This document shows, one piece after another, positions 47,364-62,247 of a stretch of 64,000 nucleotides of DNA (positions are counted from its first letter, which is position 1; each line of letters begins with the position of its first letter). A program made the position numbers and the translations under genes. The notes beneath the pieces are model-generated. The model was not told the origin of the DNA. It did no database searches and saw nothing but the letters and a program-made list of their open reading frames with translations. Source of the DNA: Clavelina lepadiformis (taxonomy: Eukaryota; Chordata; Ascidiacea; Aplousobranchia; Clavelinidae); assembly GCF_947623445.1 (NCBI RefSeq), contig NC_135241.1:22880501-22944500 (forward strand), in the 5' to 3' direction.

Positions 47364-50300
47364 ATGTATTGGTTCCAGAAGGGAGCAGATGTTAGCAGGG
47401 TTGTTGATGATGAGGGATATCCTACGTATAGTTCCATGGAACAGGTTTGTGCACCTAATGTTATTTGTTATAGTTTGTAATGTATTGGCAGATTTTGTCA
47501 CTTGTAGACAATTTTGGTTTGGTTGCCGGTTTCCTTTTAAGACAAATCTGCTATATGCACAAATTGTTTGTAAACCGACACATTTAAACAAGTTCTGTAG
47601 CCTGTAACAGTACTGTAATTTTTCAGTCCGTATGTTTGGTATAACTGTTGTGTTTTAATATCTGCAAAAACCTATTTCATTTCAATTTCTTATCTGTAGG
47701 AAACAGTGGAGCACAGCGTGATGAAGAAATTTAGAGATTTTGAGGATTTCTCGGATATTGAGCCAGAGTGAGTGTTTTGCTTATGCGTTTCTTTTCCTAG
47801 CTAGTTTTCTGAACTAGATTTGTTTTTGCTATATGAACCTATTTTTATGGAATTGTTTGTTTTGTTAGCTTGACGCTAACCAATATGGCACAGATTAAAA
47901 ATATGCTCTCAAGTCTCTCAGTGTATTTATTGGAAACTGTCAAGAGCTTACACAGCTGTAAGATAATAAGTACCATGAACTTTTCTGTTCTGATCATAGC
48001 TTAGCCATTAAACCCAATCAAAGCATACGTTTTTCTAATTTTGTTTTTTCTATTTTCATCCAGAATTTTAATACAACGTGAAAGACATGTCTCTTATTTG
48101 TTGCGTGGCCTTGTAAGACTGTCCAAAAGTTATGAGGTACAAACCAACTCATCATACGTCATAATTGCTGCTGTATATGCAGGTTTTTATAGGAACGGAT
48201 GATAATGAACCTCTACCACCTAACATACTTTGTAATTACCATTTTTAAGTAGATGACAATGAAGTCGATATTTTTCAGTGCTTAGATGCAAGTCGACCCT
48301 GGTTATGTTATTGGATAGTTCACAGTCTTGCCCTACTGGATGAACCAATACCAGATGAGCTAAAATCAAGGTGATACTTGTATGGGGTAAATTTGAGTGT
48401 GGTGTACTCACGTTGAGTTAAGCTTATTGTAAGAAAGCAGACAAATGTGTTAACTGACTGTCATCAATCGTGTTACATGTTACATTCCACTTTATATCGG
48501 ATGACCAGCGTTCAAAATCCAAGTTACAATATTTAAACTTACTCAGGATATGTAAGTTTTTGGCAAAGTGCCAATCTTCCACGGGTGGTTTTGGTGGGGG
48601 GCCGGATCAAATCGCCCATCTTGCCCCGACTTACGCTGCAGTCAATTGCTTGTGTACATTGGCAACTGAAGAGGCTTATGCGGTAATAAACAGGTAAAAT
48701 CTTTAGTTTAAACCGAATAAATTCCTAAAGTATTGTGGCGTTTTTTCCGAAATTAAATTGCTTGATTATTGAGTATGCTGACCATGTAAGAAGGCCTGAT
48801 ACGAGGTTTACAGCAAACACATTTACAGTACTTCTGATAAATCAGACCTCCTTTGTCAATTTTCACAACAACAAACAGTCAACCAACTGGATACAAAACC
48901 TGCCAGAATTTTATTGCTACATGTTCTACTACAGAGAGAGGTTACTGGAATTTCTCTGGCGCATGAGGCAGAAGGATGGAAGCTTCACGATGCACGATGG
49001 CGGAGAGGCCGACACCAGAAGTGTTTATTGTGCGGTGTCTGCTGTCACGCTGTGTGGTTTGACTGATAACCTCGGGGAGTTGTTCACTGATAGCCCACAG
49101 TGGCTTGTGGGGTGAAAATAGTTGAACAGTTGTGATTGTTTTGTAACAATTGTATTGTCTAATTTGTTTATTAAGTTTTGTGTTGACTAGACTTTACTCT
49201 GAATTTCTATTAAATGAATATTAAATAAATTTTTTGCCTGTTTTTAATACCCATTATTATCATTTGTTTTTTGTATTAAAAAGTATTTTATTAACATCCT
49301 CAGGTGTCAGACATTTGAAGGAGGGATGGGTGGTTGTCATGGCGCCGAAGCTCATGGAGGGTACACATTTTGCGGATATGCTGCTCTGGTCATACTCGGT
49401 CACTCAAAACTAATCGATTCAGACCGACTTCTGAGATGGGTTGTCAATCGACAGATGACGTTAGAAGGAGGATTCCAAGTCAGTTATCGACGAGTTTACG
49501 TTGCTTGGCCTTTAGTTATGTGACCAACAGTCACATTATTTGTCAAACCATGGCAGAGCTTGTGCTGGTGAAAATTAGCAATTTGTCTAAATAAATGACT
49601 ATGCTCTTTATAGGGGCGCACAAATAAGCTGGTTGATGGCTGTTATTCATTCTGGCAAGGAGGCTTACTGCCTCTCCTGCACAACACTCTTTCACAGGAG
49701 GGAGGCGTGGAAGGGAAACTCATTGATGCTAAGGTTGGGTTATTGCGGCTACTCGTTGTCGTAATATTCTGACTGATTAACTATATACGCTATGAGTGCG
49801 TGCACATTTACTACATAGTACGTAAATCTCATCAACTCATATGAACTAACCCATCTCAACTCTGCTATACTACTTCAGCATGGCTGGTTGTATGAGCAAG
49901 AAGCACTGCAGCATTACTTGTTGCTGTGTTGCCAGAATTCTTTCGGCGGACTGATAGACAAGCCGGGAAAGTAAGTCAAGGCACAAATACCAAATCTTCC
50001 ATTTTGAGCAGACATTCTAACTCTGTTATATTGTTCTAAAATTTGCCTGTGCACTATGTAGGTAGATGCAAACATCACACCAACCATGTGTTTATTTTGC
50101 AATTTTTACGCAATACATGCTTTAATTGGGTAACTGCAGCCTTGGGTATTACTAGGCAGCAGTAATAGTCGGGAGCAAAATAATCACTTCACTGAATCTC
50201 TACATTGTCGCAGAGGCATATTTTATTATCTGTAATTGTATGTTGTCAGGTCGCCTGATTACTATCACACGTGCTATGGCCTGAGTGGACTCTCAACAGC

Positions 50301-50509
50301 ACAGCATTGCCCTGACGGTGGTATTGTAAATATTGGACCGAAAGTAAACCAATTAGTGAGTACAGATGAATGTATTTTGTTTTCTTTTTACTGTATAGTT
50401 GTACCAAGTCTTTCATTCACAGGTTACCACCCATCCTGCTTTCAATGTGGTCAACGGGGCCGTGGCAAAAGCGATAGCTCATTTTAAAAAAGTGCCATTT
50501 GATGGATGA
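47364..50509 (+). CDS. FNTB: Protein farnesyltransferase subunit beta
   Basis: Catalytic beta subunit of the cytosolic enzyme that attaches farnesyl to CaaX proteins such as Ras and lamins; it works as a heterodimer with FNTA. Eleven phase-consistent exons: 47364-47444, 47700-47767, 48064-48136, 48279-48370, 48547-48693, 48935-49111, 49304-49478, 49614-49733, 49879-49970, 50250-50355, 50423-50509; about 405 aa (human 437). Near-identical blocks include CLDASRPWLCYWIVHSL, GGFGGGPDQIAHLAPTYAAV, AEAHGGYTFCGYAALVIL and NKLVDGCYSFWQGGLLPLL. Zinc ligands are present as Asp and Cys of LVDGC (about residues 279 and 281) and His of YYHTCYG (about 348). The prenyltransferase repeats span exons 5-11. 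The N-terminal exon is short and its ATG the least certain part. It lacks the acidic C-terminal extension of mammalian FNTB, ending KKVPFDG. Confidence 0.97.
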
Positions 50510-51366
50510 GATGTTATGTTGTGTTATGTTGTAGTAAATGAAAGTTCGTTTTACTGCTGAAAGCCTTTTATATTTACCAATTTTGCTTTGATACACTGAA
50601 GTATCATTGAATACAACACTCACTCTAAAGGTGTGTTCTGTTAAAAGGCTGTATAGTCGAATGAGAATGCAAGTGTCAACTCAGGGTTGTAACCAAGTCA
50701 TGTTTTTCTGACTCGAGTCATGTTAAGTTGTGACTCGAGTCGGTTAAAACTGTGACTAGAATCAAGTCATCGCTTTTAACTAGAAACTATTCCAAGGTCA
50801 TACTCTGGGTCGCATTAAATTGGTTGCTATAACGTCATGGCTGTTTGCAAATTAGCCTGGTTGTTACTTTTTATGCTGGAGTTGAAATTTGTTAGAAATA
50901 CAGCCGTTTTTGATACCTAAAGTTGTCTTTCTTGCCATCACAATCGTTACAACGTGAATGTCATTACAACACTGTCAACTACAAACATATGCCTTTTGAT
51001 CAGTTTTTTTTTTGTCCATACACCCCATCAGTTTTATAATGCACTTTCTGATAGTAGACATGACAGCAAAAAGTATGCAAAATAACATTTTATTTAAATA
51101 CTGAAAACGTTGGTAAAAAAACAATCTTCATATTAAATCGAGTCTTCCAGTTTTTGATCAACCTCCCTACAGAATATAGCATTAATAATTATAAAATAAA
51201 AACAGGATATTTTTTCGAAAAATATAAAGTTAACCTTCAGAGTGCCAAAATATATTCTGTTTTTTCTTTCACTTTAAAATTTGGTTAACACGGTTCAGAC
51301 AACATCGACTTAGTAATAATAGTAATTATTGTGTCATTGTACGAACTCCACTGATCGCTACTAATC
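50510..51366. other. Intergenic between convergent genes; GACTCGAGTCA repeats
   Basis: 3' regions of FNTB (+) and the next gene (-). At 50690-50775 CAGGGTTGTAACC begins a stretch with two perfect GACTCGAGTC-type palindromes plus a decayed third; it resembles one end of a hAT element, but the other end was not found. Confidence 0.4.
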
Positions 51367-54300
51367 TTACTTCAACTTTAAAATAATCTCATTTCTTCTC
51401 TGGCGAAGGGACTTTAGCACGGGGTCATTTTCATAATCGTTTTCCTCCTGATCAATGCCTGAAAAACAATCAGTTGATAACATGTTGTGTTGAAGTGATG
51501 CTGCAGTGAACATTTGCTTCATTTCTATTCTAACTTCCAAGTAAATCTTGAAGAAGCTGGCTAGGGTCGAGGAGATCAGCTGTCTCTCTTGGGGATATGA
51601 GTTTGGGAGATTCTCCACCTCCAATGTTGCCGTGTGACGAAATAGATGAATCCTTATTGGATGACAGTGGCTCTTCCACTGTATGGGTGCTCTCCAAAGT
51701 ATCCGTGCCGACACTGGAAGGTTCAAACAATCGAGTGCCTACAATCTGCAAAGAGTGTTTAGTCCCGTTGGTTAAGTCTTATCGTGTTTAGGGTAAGCGT
51801 AAAAGAGTTGAACCTTTTTCACAACAGTAGTTGTTGGAGAGGCAGCTACCGTCTCACCAGGAACAGCTTTTTCTTTACCAACTCTGCAAATGTATGCATT
51901 GTTTGATTTTCGACCTAGTGTGTGTATATCGTGAAAACTTGAATTTATACCTTTGCCAACTTGCATTGCTTGATTTTGAATTAAGGGACATGTCGGTCCA
52001 AGTGTCTGTATTAGTTAGTTGGCTTTTTACACTGCTGGGTGATAATGGCATAACCGCTTTATCAGATTTCGTAGAAGGACCAACTTTTTCTCCATTCACT
52101 ACCGTCACTCTACAAAAGTTTACAGTGAAAATTTTTGAAATTCACTCAAAATTTCTTTCAAGATCAACCTTACTTGTGCATCGAAACATCAGAAATTTTC
52201 TGAAGACTTTTTCCACACAGCGATGGGGGGACGTGCTTCAACAAATCGTCAAAATAGGGTGATGGTGGGGGTGAGGTCTGTGTTTCTGCACAGGTAGTCG
52301 GAGTCACTGCTACTCCAACTGACCGCACTTCTTTGCTGGGATTAGTTTGTGCGGCGCAAGTCATATGTTCAGAAACCAAAGGACGCTCCGCCGGTGCAAA
52401 ATGTATAGCAGGAAGTGTGGGCTTACTAACACCTATCACAGAGTTCTGCATTGCAGAAGTATTCTCAAAATGTCCTACCTACGAACATTTCTTTAGTATG
52501 TTTTTAAAAACTTTTTACTACATATTGATCGCAACAAACTGTGTAATTGATAATTAATTTAACGTACCGTGTGTCCCTGCATAGTTTCTAAAAATATTAT
52601 CCCGAGATGACTGCGCTGCCTCCATTCTTCTCCTCAACCTCCACTGCTGGAGGATGTCATCAGGGGGATTATTCCTCTTTGGAGACAGTGGTGGGGCCTC
52701 TCTCCTGAACTGGTAGTCTATACCTGGTGATTGGATGGGGTACATAACACCTAGAAAGGTGTCACCGGTGAGGTCTATGACGTTAAGTCTAGAGTTTTTA
52801 TGTAATTAGCATATTGAGTTATTCATAATCAAAAAATTTGATGCAATGGAAATGAAAGCGTATATGCCAGAGTTTTTGGTCAAACACACTAAATGCCAGA
52901 GTTTAAAGATTGGTTTGTTATAATGATGAATTTTTGCAATCTTGGTGAAATAGTCTTACAGTCATATGAGCTCATGCTTTCAGGAATGGAAGGATATTTA
53001 GTCGGTGTTTCCTCCTCACTGATTGATTTTCCTTTAAGCTTACCACTTGAGAGACGAATGGATGACGCATCCGATGAAGAGGAACTCTGGGGATTGTTTA
53101 CGGACGTAGGGGTCCTTTCCTCTTCTTTTTTGCCTATTGAGCAGGATTTTGCTGTAATTTAACAAAAAAACTATAAAATACTAGGCATAATGAAAATCAT
53201 ACACAATCTAAAATTTAATGTTCAAAATATGTACATCAATAAACAGACGTATGTATCATATGAAAATTACATATAATATTGCACATGTACAGTTCTAAAC
53301 TATGCTTGGGCAGAAAACATTGAAAAAAAACAACTTACCAACAACAACCAGAACTTACGAAGTAGAACAACTAGTTAGTTTTTTAGCATTGATGATAAGT
53401 AACGTTGAAACATACGCAAGTAAAATATTTGCATCAACTCTGGTCTCTTTACTTCGTAACGGGTATGATACAAATATTTTTGAACAACTAAACGTTTCTA
53501 AATAAAATGAAGACATGTTGGTAGCTCACTTGTGTTAAAACTTGAAGGGGAAACATTGAAAACTGAAGTTGATTTTACATTGAAATCATTATTTGAAAAA
53601 GTAGATGAGCTAACCAGTGAATTCCGAGAAGGCTGAGTGGTTGTCGAAAAAGCACTGTATGTAGAACAAAACCCAATCTTTGCAAATTGTTTAGAAATTT
53701 TATGTCGTAAAGTAGTCATCGAAAAGTTTGCACATGGCAAGATACAAGATTCGAGCAAACTACCTGTCCGACAAAATTCTCTCCACTCTTCGCTGGAGTT
53801 CAGTAATGCTGTTGTTGTGCTGGGAGCTTTCTTCTGGCCTTTTGCCTTGGTCAGTTTTCTTGCTGATGGCTGCACATGACAGTAGAATCAACAGTCAACA
53901 TATATAAAGATAACATATCAGCCACAAAGTTAAGAAATTAAATAAGTTATATACATTTTGCAACATGTTTTGATTGGGCTGTTTTGGATGACTGCCAACC
54001 AATTCTCCCTGATTGGTTTTTCGACGACGTGCTTTGATCAGATGAACTTTGACTTTTTCTTTCATTTCTTGATGTCGGTTTTCCGTAACGAAATCTATTT
54101 ACTAACCTTAGACCAGAAAGGTAAGTTTTATCAATAAATTTTGGAATACTCAGCTAAGTAATAGGACATACCTCATGAATTAATCAACGACTATGCTCAT
54201 TCAGAATCAAATTGAAAGAGTTTACAACTTTCACCAATAGGTTTCATACAACTAGCAAGTTAAACATAGTTTGATGACAAACCTAACTAAGGTATACAGA

Positions 54301-56227
54301 ATTTATTTCCTATGCAAAATGTGAACATTATCTGTATGCTCTACGCTGAACTCACGAAGATATATTTTTCGACGGAGGTTTGTTGGAGCTTTGAGTAGAG
54401 GCCATCTGTGGTTTAGGAGTTGCAGGAATACTCAAACTTGCAAAATCCAAAATATCTTTGCTTAACTTGATTGACTCTTGCTCAAAATTTGGTCCTTCTA
54501 AAAAAAATGTTATGCACTTTCAATACTTCAACTGGTGCAAGAAATTTATAACAAATGGTATGATAATAATAACATACGCCTGTTATATACACTTTGGCTA
54601 CTATCTCCTATTCCTAAATCTGAGTTATCTCCATTAGACGATGGCCACACTTCTTTGAACTTATCTGAAGTCCACTTGTCCAATATAGAATCAAGCTGTT
54701 GAAAAATACAACAGTTTATCCATAGTGGAGAGTGTGGCACCTGCACACACGACATTCATCAACATGCACACCAAACGTTATTATCTTCACACCGATATAT
54801 AATAAATAAATAAAGGATTGATTATTCAGTGCGTGCCATCATGCAAAAATTTCATCTTTGCACGCACGGGTTTTTGTCAAAAAATATTTATTTGCTGCAT
54901 TTGACACTTTCAAATAAAGGCAAAAAATTTACTTCCTGTTTTCCACAAAAGTTGGATTCTTTCGGTTTTTCTTCTTCGCAGAATGAGTATTGAAGAGGTG
55001 TGTAGGAGCTGTTGTCTTTCACTTCAGGTTTATGGCACTTTTCGGGTCTATCAGCAGTAATAGGTTTGTTTATTTTACTACATCAATACAATGTGAAAGA
55101 AGGAAACTATTCAGACCAATTTTGCAAGTATTATCATCAGATTACTGTACTTGCTTTTGAACTGTAGACTTTTTAATTCCAATGTTAAACACCAATTTAG
55201 TTCATTTTCAATTTGTTTCAAAAATTGTTGTTTGTATAGTTACTAGTATGTTATAGAGCAGGGGCGGCCAACCAGCCAGAGACTAAGAGCCTCACTTCTT
55301 ACTGTGTTAACTGCAAAGAGCCACATCATACACATTATGATTTATGACGCTTTTTCTTATTACGTCATAATACTGCATCAGATATTGTTTCAGTTTCATC
55401 ATCTTTATTCTGGGTCGAAATCTGATGTAATCAGTCATTATTTAGCAAATATCAATTGAACATTAGCCAGTAGAGATTACTTTTCTGTATTATTTATCTG
55501 CCCAAAATAGGTAAAATGCGCTCTCTTTCGGAGATTCAATATGAACGAAAGAGCCACATAATACCGGGCAAAGAGCCGCGGGTTGGCCAGGCCTGTTATA
55601 GTATGATAAGCCTACTATGAACGAGTCTAGTATACAAGTGCACAACTACAAGATATCTTTGTATACTAGACCCCAGCTACTAAAATTGCGAGGTCATCTG
55701 GTTGTGCACTTGTATACTGGACGCTATAAACAACAAAAACAGACTCAACAGCACTCGTCTCAACTCAACAGCTCACGTCAGTATATTTTGTCTAACTTCA
55801 CGATGTGGAGATTGAAGTGACGTGGGGTGATAGTGTGATTTGGGACTTGCAGGCACATAAAATGGATCACTAAAATTGATAGTAACTCCATTATTTTATA
55901 ATATTAAGCCAACCTACTAATGCTAACCTATGGCTAATTCCTAATCCTGTAATATCAGGAAATCTGCAACCTTTATGTTGTAACAGTGTCAGATTGGAGA
56001 GTTTGCTAAGTGCACGGAGGAAAAATTAATTTAGTGTATAATAGCTATTGTATTATTTTGACTGCGGGGAGGATTTTTTCACAGAAAAACGGCAAATTTT
56101 CCAATCTGGTAATAGTGTAATGTATGCTCTAACCGTATAGAGGCCAAGGAGAGGGTCGCACACACACTTACCAGCCAGGAGGGTTAAAATGAACTTCAAT
56201 GCCAGAGCAGCCTTCTGGCGTTTGCAT
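51367..56227 (-). CDS. Unrecognised Ser/Pro-rich protein, at least 11 exons
   Basis: Proposed start ATG at 56227 (MQTPEGCSGIEVHFNPPGW, donor at 56172), with an upstream out-of-frame ATG in the 5' UTR. Coding exons further along, approximate at the 5' end: ~55057-54932, ~54700-54590, ~54500-54360, ~54100-53965, 53869-53764, ~53657-53531, ~53149-53050, 52750-52568, 52445-52174, 52109-51951, 51883-51814, 51745-51535 and 51458-51367. The protein is low-complexity and polar, rich in Ser, Thr, Pro and Lys. Its most ordered-looking parts are a basic helix DDILQQWRLRRRMEAAQSS in the exon at 52750, LDSILDKWTSDKFKEVW near 54680, and the C-terminus NDPVLKSLRQRRNEIILKLK. No enzyme or DNA-binding motif was seen. 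PROSER3-like or centrosomal proteins have this general make-up, but I cannot confirm it. The junction between 53764 and the ~53657 exon does not keep frame as drawn, so at least one boundary there is wrong. Confidence 0.6.
55259..55595. mobile_element. hAT-type MITE in intron 1 of the Ser/Pro-rich gene
   Basis: Ends CAGGGGCGGCCAACC and GGTTGGCCAGGCCTG. The flanks TTATAGAG (55251-55258) and TTATAGTA (55596-55603) match at 6 of 8 positions. AGAGCC/GAGCCAC words recur inside. About 337 bp, no transposase. Confidence 0.82.
55625..55722. repeat. Palindromic 100-bp repeat, copy 3
   Basis: Starts GTCTAGTATACAAGTGCACA and ends GTTGTGCACTTGTATACTGG, the best-preserved copy. The middle segment TTTGTATACTAGACCCC is a third match (inverted) to the left end. 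It lies about 30 bp beyond the hAT element at 55259-55595. Confidence 0.82.
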
Positions 56228-56898
56228 TTCAGACAGTATTAAACCTTTCAAAATCCACTTTTGCTGGTATCCTTTCTTTCAACAAAACCCAGACAAGTGA
56301 ACTAAATAACTCTGAACTCAAAACAACCGCCATTCACGAAGATGGGGAAGCACCTATTAAATAAAATCAATATGAACATAGACGTATTATTTTATTACTA
56401 ATATCTCTGAAAAATGGCACCGCATACACTTTACAGTAAAGAAAATTGGTTTCTACTCAATTCAAAAAATTAAAAAATAAGCAAGCAAAAAAACTGAAGA
56501 AAAACACAAAGCAGAATAAAAAAAATTATCTTTTTAGAATACTATTTTTTTATTACAGTATTATTAAACGCAATACAACAATGATAAATACGATAAACAC
56601 AAATCAGCGAAAAAGAGGGAAAAGAAGTAATCTTCAAAAATAATTCCAGTTCAGATGGGGCAGTCTACTTTCATCCATCTTATAGAGTAGAGTATAGACT
56701 ATGCGGTAACCCGCTCAGATTGACGCACTTACCTTACTAACTTAATGCAATAATTTCATTCACGTGCGGACGGTTAATTCTTTTTAACTCTGGACTTATA
56801 GATAGATGCACATAGCAATGAACAGTTAATTAACTTGGTATTATTTTCCAATTCCTCATACGTCAAATAGTTTTTGTGTATTGGTAATCACCATAGGT

Positions 56899-57114
56899 CA
56901 GGGGTTCTTAAAGTATGGGTCGCGACCCAAACATGGGTCGCGGAGGGTCAGAAAATGGGTCGCGACATAGTGACATAGGTGGGTCGCGACATAGGTTAAT
57001 ATAATATAATATAGGTCTATAGGACATTAAAATGGGTCGCGACATAGGTTTGGGTCGTGAGGTGATCATGAAACTCAGATTTGGGTCGCGCTCAAAAAAG
57101 TTTAAGAACCGCTG
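56899..57114. mobile_element. hAT-type MITE with internal TGGGTCGCGAC repeats
   Basis: Ends CAGGGGTTCTTAAAG and GTTTAAGAACCGCTG, with an exact 8-bp duplication CCATAGGT (56891-56898 and 57115-57122). The inside has six or more copies of TGGGTCGCG(AC). About 216 bp, no transposase. Confidence 0.9.
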
Positions 57115-57122
57115 CCATAGGT

Positions 57123-60052
57123 GTTCTTAGATTGGCACTAATTCAAGACGAAGCACCTTCCCAAAATAATTCCACGTACTTACAAAATAAAAACATGTGG
57201 AGCAAAGATTAAGGAGTGCCATCGCAGAAAGTACAGTTCTTGGGACTGACCGAGCCAGAAGAAAAAAGCGCGTGACTTGTGACAATAGATCGCAAATTGG
57301 AATACTAAGATAAAGTCGCAGTTTCCTTCGTTTTAATCTGACGTATGGTGGCAGTGGCACCTTACAACAATCCAAATTGAACCAGCCGAAGGTCCATAAT
57401 TTGATGAAGTATTTTCGTCATTAATTATATATCCATTTCGTTTTAGAGAATGAAGTGCATGTCACGGTTAAGTTATCAGAAAGCCACAATATCGCAAATT
57501 GTAAAACGAAATTATACCGGTAAAGGTGTGGATAATAATACTTTAAATGTTGCCTTAAAACTTTAAATACATCTTTTAAGAAGGGTGGCACAAGCATAAT
57601 GATTCATCAGTTACACTAAAATGAATCGTTCAAGCTAATAATCTTGTGCTCAGGTACAAGTTGAAATTATAGGCTACACAAATCGAAAACCGAGGTGTTT
57701 TATTGAACCAATCTTTATCATTAAAAAGTAAGAAAGTTTCTTTTTACAAAGCAACCTGATTATTTCACAGGCTAAGTGATGATAGGTTACATTGTACAAA
57801 GTATAACGTTGATAATAGTTCAATCTTAAAAAGTTGTTTTTGCTTACAAAAGTAAACCTCAACACTGTTAAAACGCCCTTAATACAGGCATAACCGCTAT
57901 GACGTATAACTTACACACACCAGAGCACGATATAAAAACTGGAGGTGGAAATGTAATCAAACTTGCAGTTTTGGTGACGGAAACATTTTATTAAGTAAAC
58001 TTTATTATTACAGTATATGCACCAACTTAATCTTTATAAGAAAATTATATTTACATGATAACAAGCAAAGGTTCGTCCGAAAATTCTAAAATGCAAAGCA
58101 CTGACCGCTACAAATCGCTTCCATAAGTAACTCTATTTCAGGGAAACAAAGTTTGAGGTTTCTCCCACTTAAAGCGCTTTTTGGCGTTTGAGAGGTCCAA
58201 GAGCCGCAAAAGTGACCGCTGCTGTTGAAAGCAATTTACTTAGACCACCCTGTCAGCGATAAGCCAGCCACAGAACAAGATAATAATCTTTAGCGTGAAG
58301 ACACCAATGAATGCGTGGCCTGAGGGCAAAATAAAGTGAACGAGCTTTTTAGTAAGACAATTCATCGGTTGACAAAACAAAGTTAACTTTTCTAAGTTTT
58401 GCGGTTAGCGTTAATTAAAAATTAATAGAACGAAAATCGGGCATAGTGCGAGGTATAGCCAAGGGCCTAATCAAATCAAAACAGGTTAAAATTTATAACT
58501 TGCATTTTCCTTTAAAAAGCTGAGCTATCGTATTCATTTCGTTTGGTGATACTTTGAGACTTTCTAGGACTCCATAAGAAACTGTCCTATAATACTTTAA
58601 CATTTTTAAATTTGCCAAATATTTTGCGCTGTAACTTGTGAGACTTGGTATTCATCGTCATGTGTTCAAGTCGTAGTTTTACGGCGTGTTAATATTTTCT
58701 CCATATTTTCGTAGTTGAATTTATTCTTCTTGAAGGAAAGAAAGAGTTTTAAATGTTACGTTGTCACCAAACACAAAATCTATCTACCTTTATAGTTGGG
58801 CTAATTAACGACAGACGGTGTCTGCGAAATGGCGCCTACCTCGCTTCAGTGTTTATTTCCGATTAGTTCTGTTTATTTGTCTTTAAATAAGTGAGCATGT
58901 TTTCATTCGAATTATTCCCTAATTCGGCATGACACCACAGGCCGAGCCCACCCACTCATAAGCTCGGTTGGCTTCGTCTTATTCATTGACTTTTTGTTAT
59001 GCCCAGAGGCCAAATTCATGTTAACAACGATCACATTACTGCGATATGGACCACCACCGTGTTCGCTCTGCTTGGGCGCAACCGTCGGTGCTGCTGGTGT
59101 TTTTTCTATCTTTAGTATAATAATTGCTTGTAAAAAGTCTTGTGTTGTAAATGTTTTCAATTATCTCTGTCCCAAAAATGATTTTGAAAAGTTTGCTCAT
59201 CTATATACAGCTTTCACGATCTCGCTTCCACGGCACATTGTGCTGCATCACACAATATCGCTTTTCCAGATTCGATAAACAAGAGCCATCATTTTACGTC
59301 GTTTTCAGTGGCTCCAATGATGTGCTTGAACCACTTAACAACTCTTCCAAAAAAAAATCGATGAACGTCATAATGGGCTATAACAATCGACAGATTCTAA
59401 AAAAAAGAGAGCTTGCACTTTAAATTGAGATCTTAATAGCATGGTATTTTTAAAGTTTAGAAAATAGATTCTGACAGCAAAATTTGTCGACTTGCATTTT
59501 CAAAATAACAAGCAAAATATGTGAGTATTGGTTGAACCTTGTAATTATAACGTGATATGATTTTTCGACTTGAAAAATTGCGGAGAAAGTCATTTGCTTA
59601 AAAAAGACTTTTAGGATATAACCTATAGCAGTCGTCGGGTCGGTTTGATTGAAGAGATAGTTTTGCCGAACTTTAATCCACTTTTCACGGATATTTTGCC
59701 TTTAATCCGCCCATTTTCCCTCACGGAAGGAAGCTAGCCGTCGACTAAGCGCGTGCCCTCGACAAAACAGACGCATTGGAAAGGGAACAACGATCGATGA
59801 GCCTCAGGTTACGACGCGTGTGGTCTATGCTTCGGCCGATCCAAACAGAACACTGTTTTGTCACAGCGGTGTAGGTAGAGGTATAAGCCGATGAGCGTTT
59901 CTGCTGAAAGCCAAATTGATCTTTTTACGTTTTTTGTTTGCAAATTCAACTGTCATATTAGTGTCGGAAAGATTTTTGTATAAGATTTGCCGTTGCTCAA
60001 GTTTGTTCTGTGGATTTAAGCAATTTAAGTTGCTCTTTGCGGCGGGAAAATC
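57123..60052. other. Upstream region of the forkhead gene; only weak coding candidates
   Basis: A minus-strand open stretch ending at a good donor (57375-57186, TTTT|GTAAGT) and another at 59160-58912 (with PTVAPKQSEHGGGPYRSNV) look mildly coding but have no partner exons. From about 59690 the GC content rises toward the forkhead start, as expected for a promoter and 5' UTR. Confidence 0.4.

Positions 60053-62247
<2,195 letters not shown>

Noticed and set aside
57186..57375. Possible minus-strand exon ending TTTT|GTAAGT
   Set aside because: Open for over 60 codons with a good donor, but no partner exon, start context or family resemblance.
58912..59160. Small minus-strand protein with PTVAPKQSEHGGGPYRSNV
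   Set aside because: Looks mildly coding but has no signal peptide, splice partner or known family; kept only as a note.
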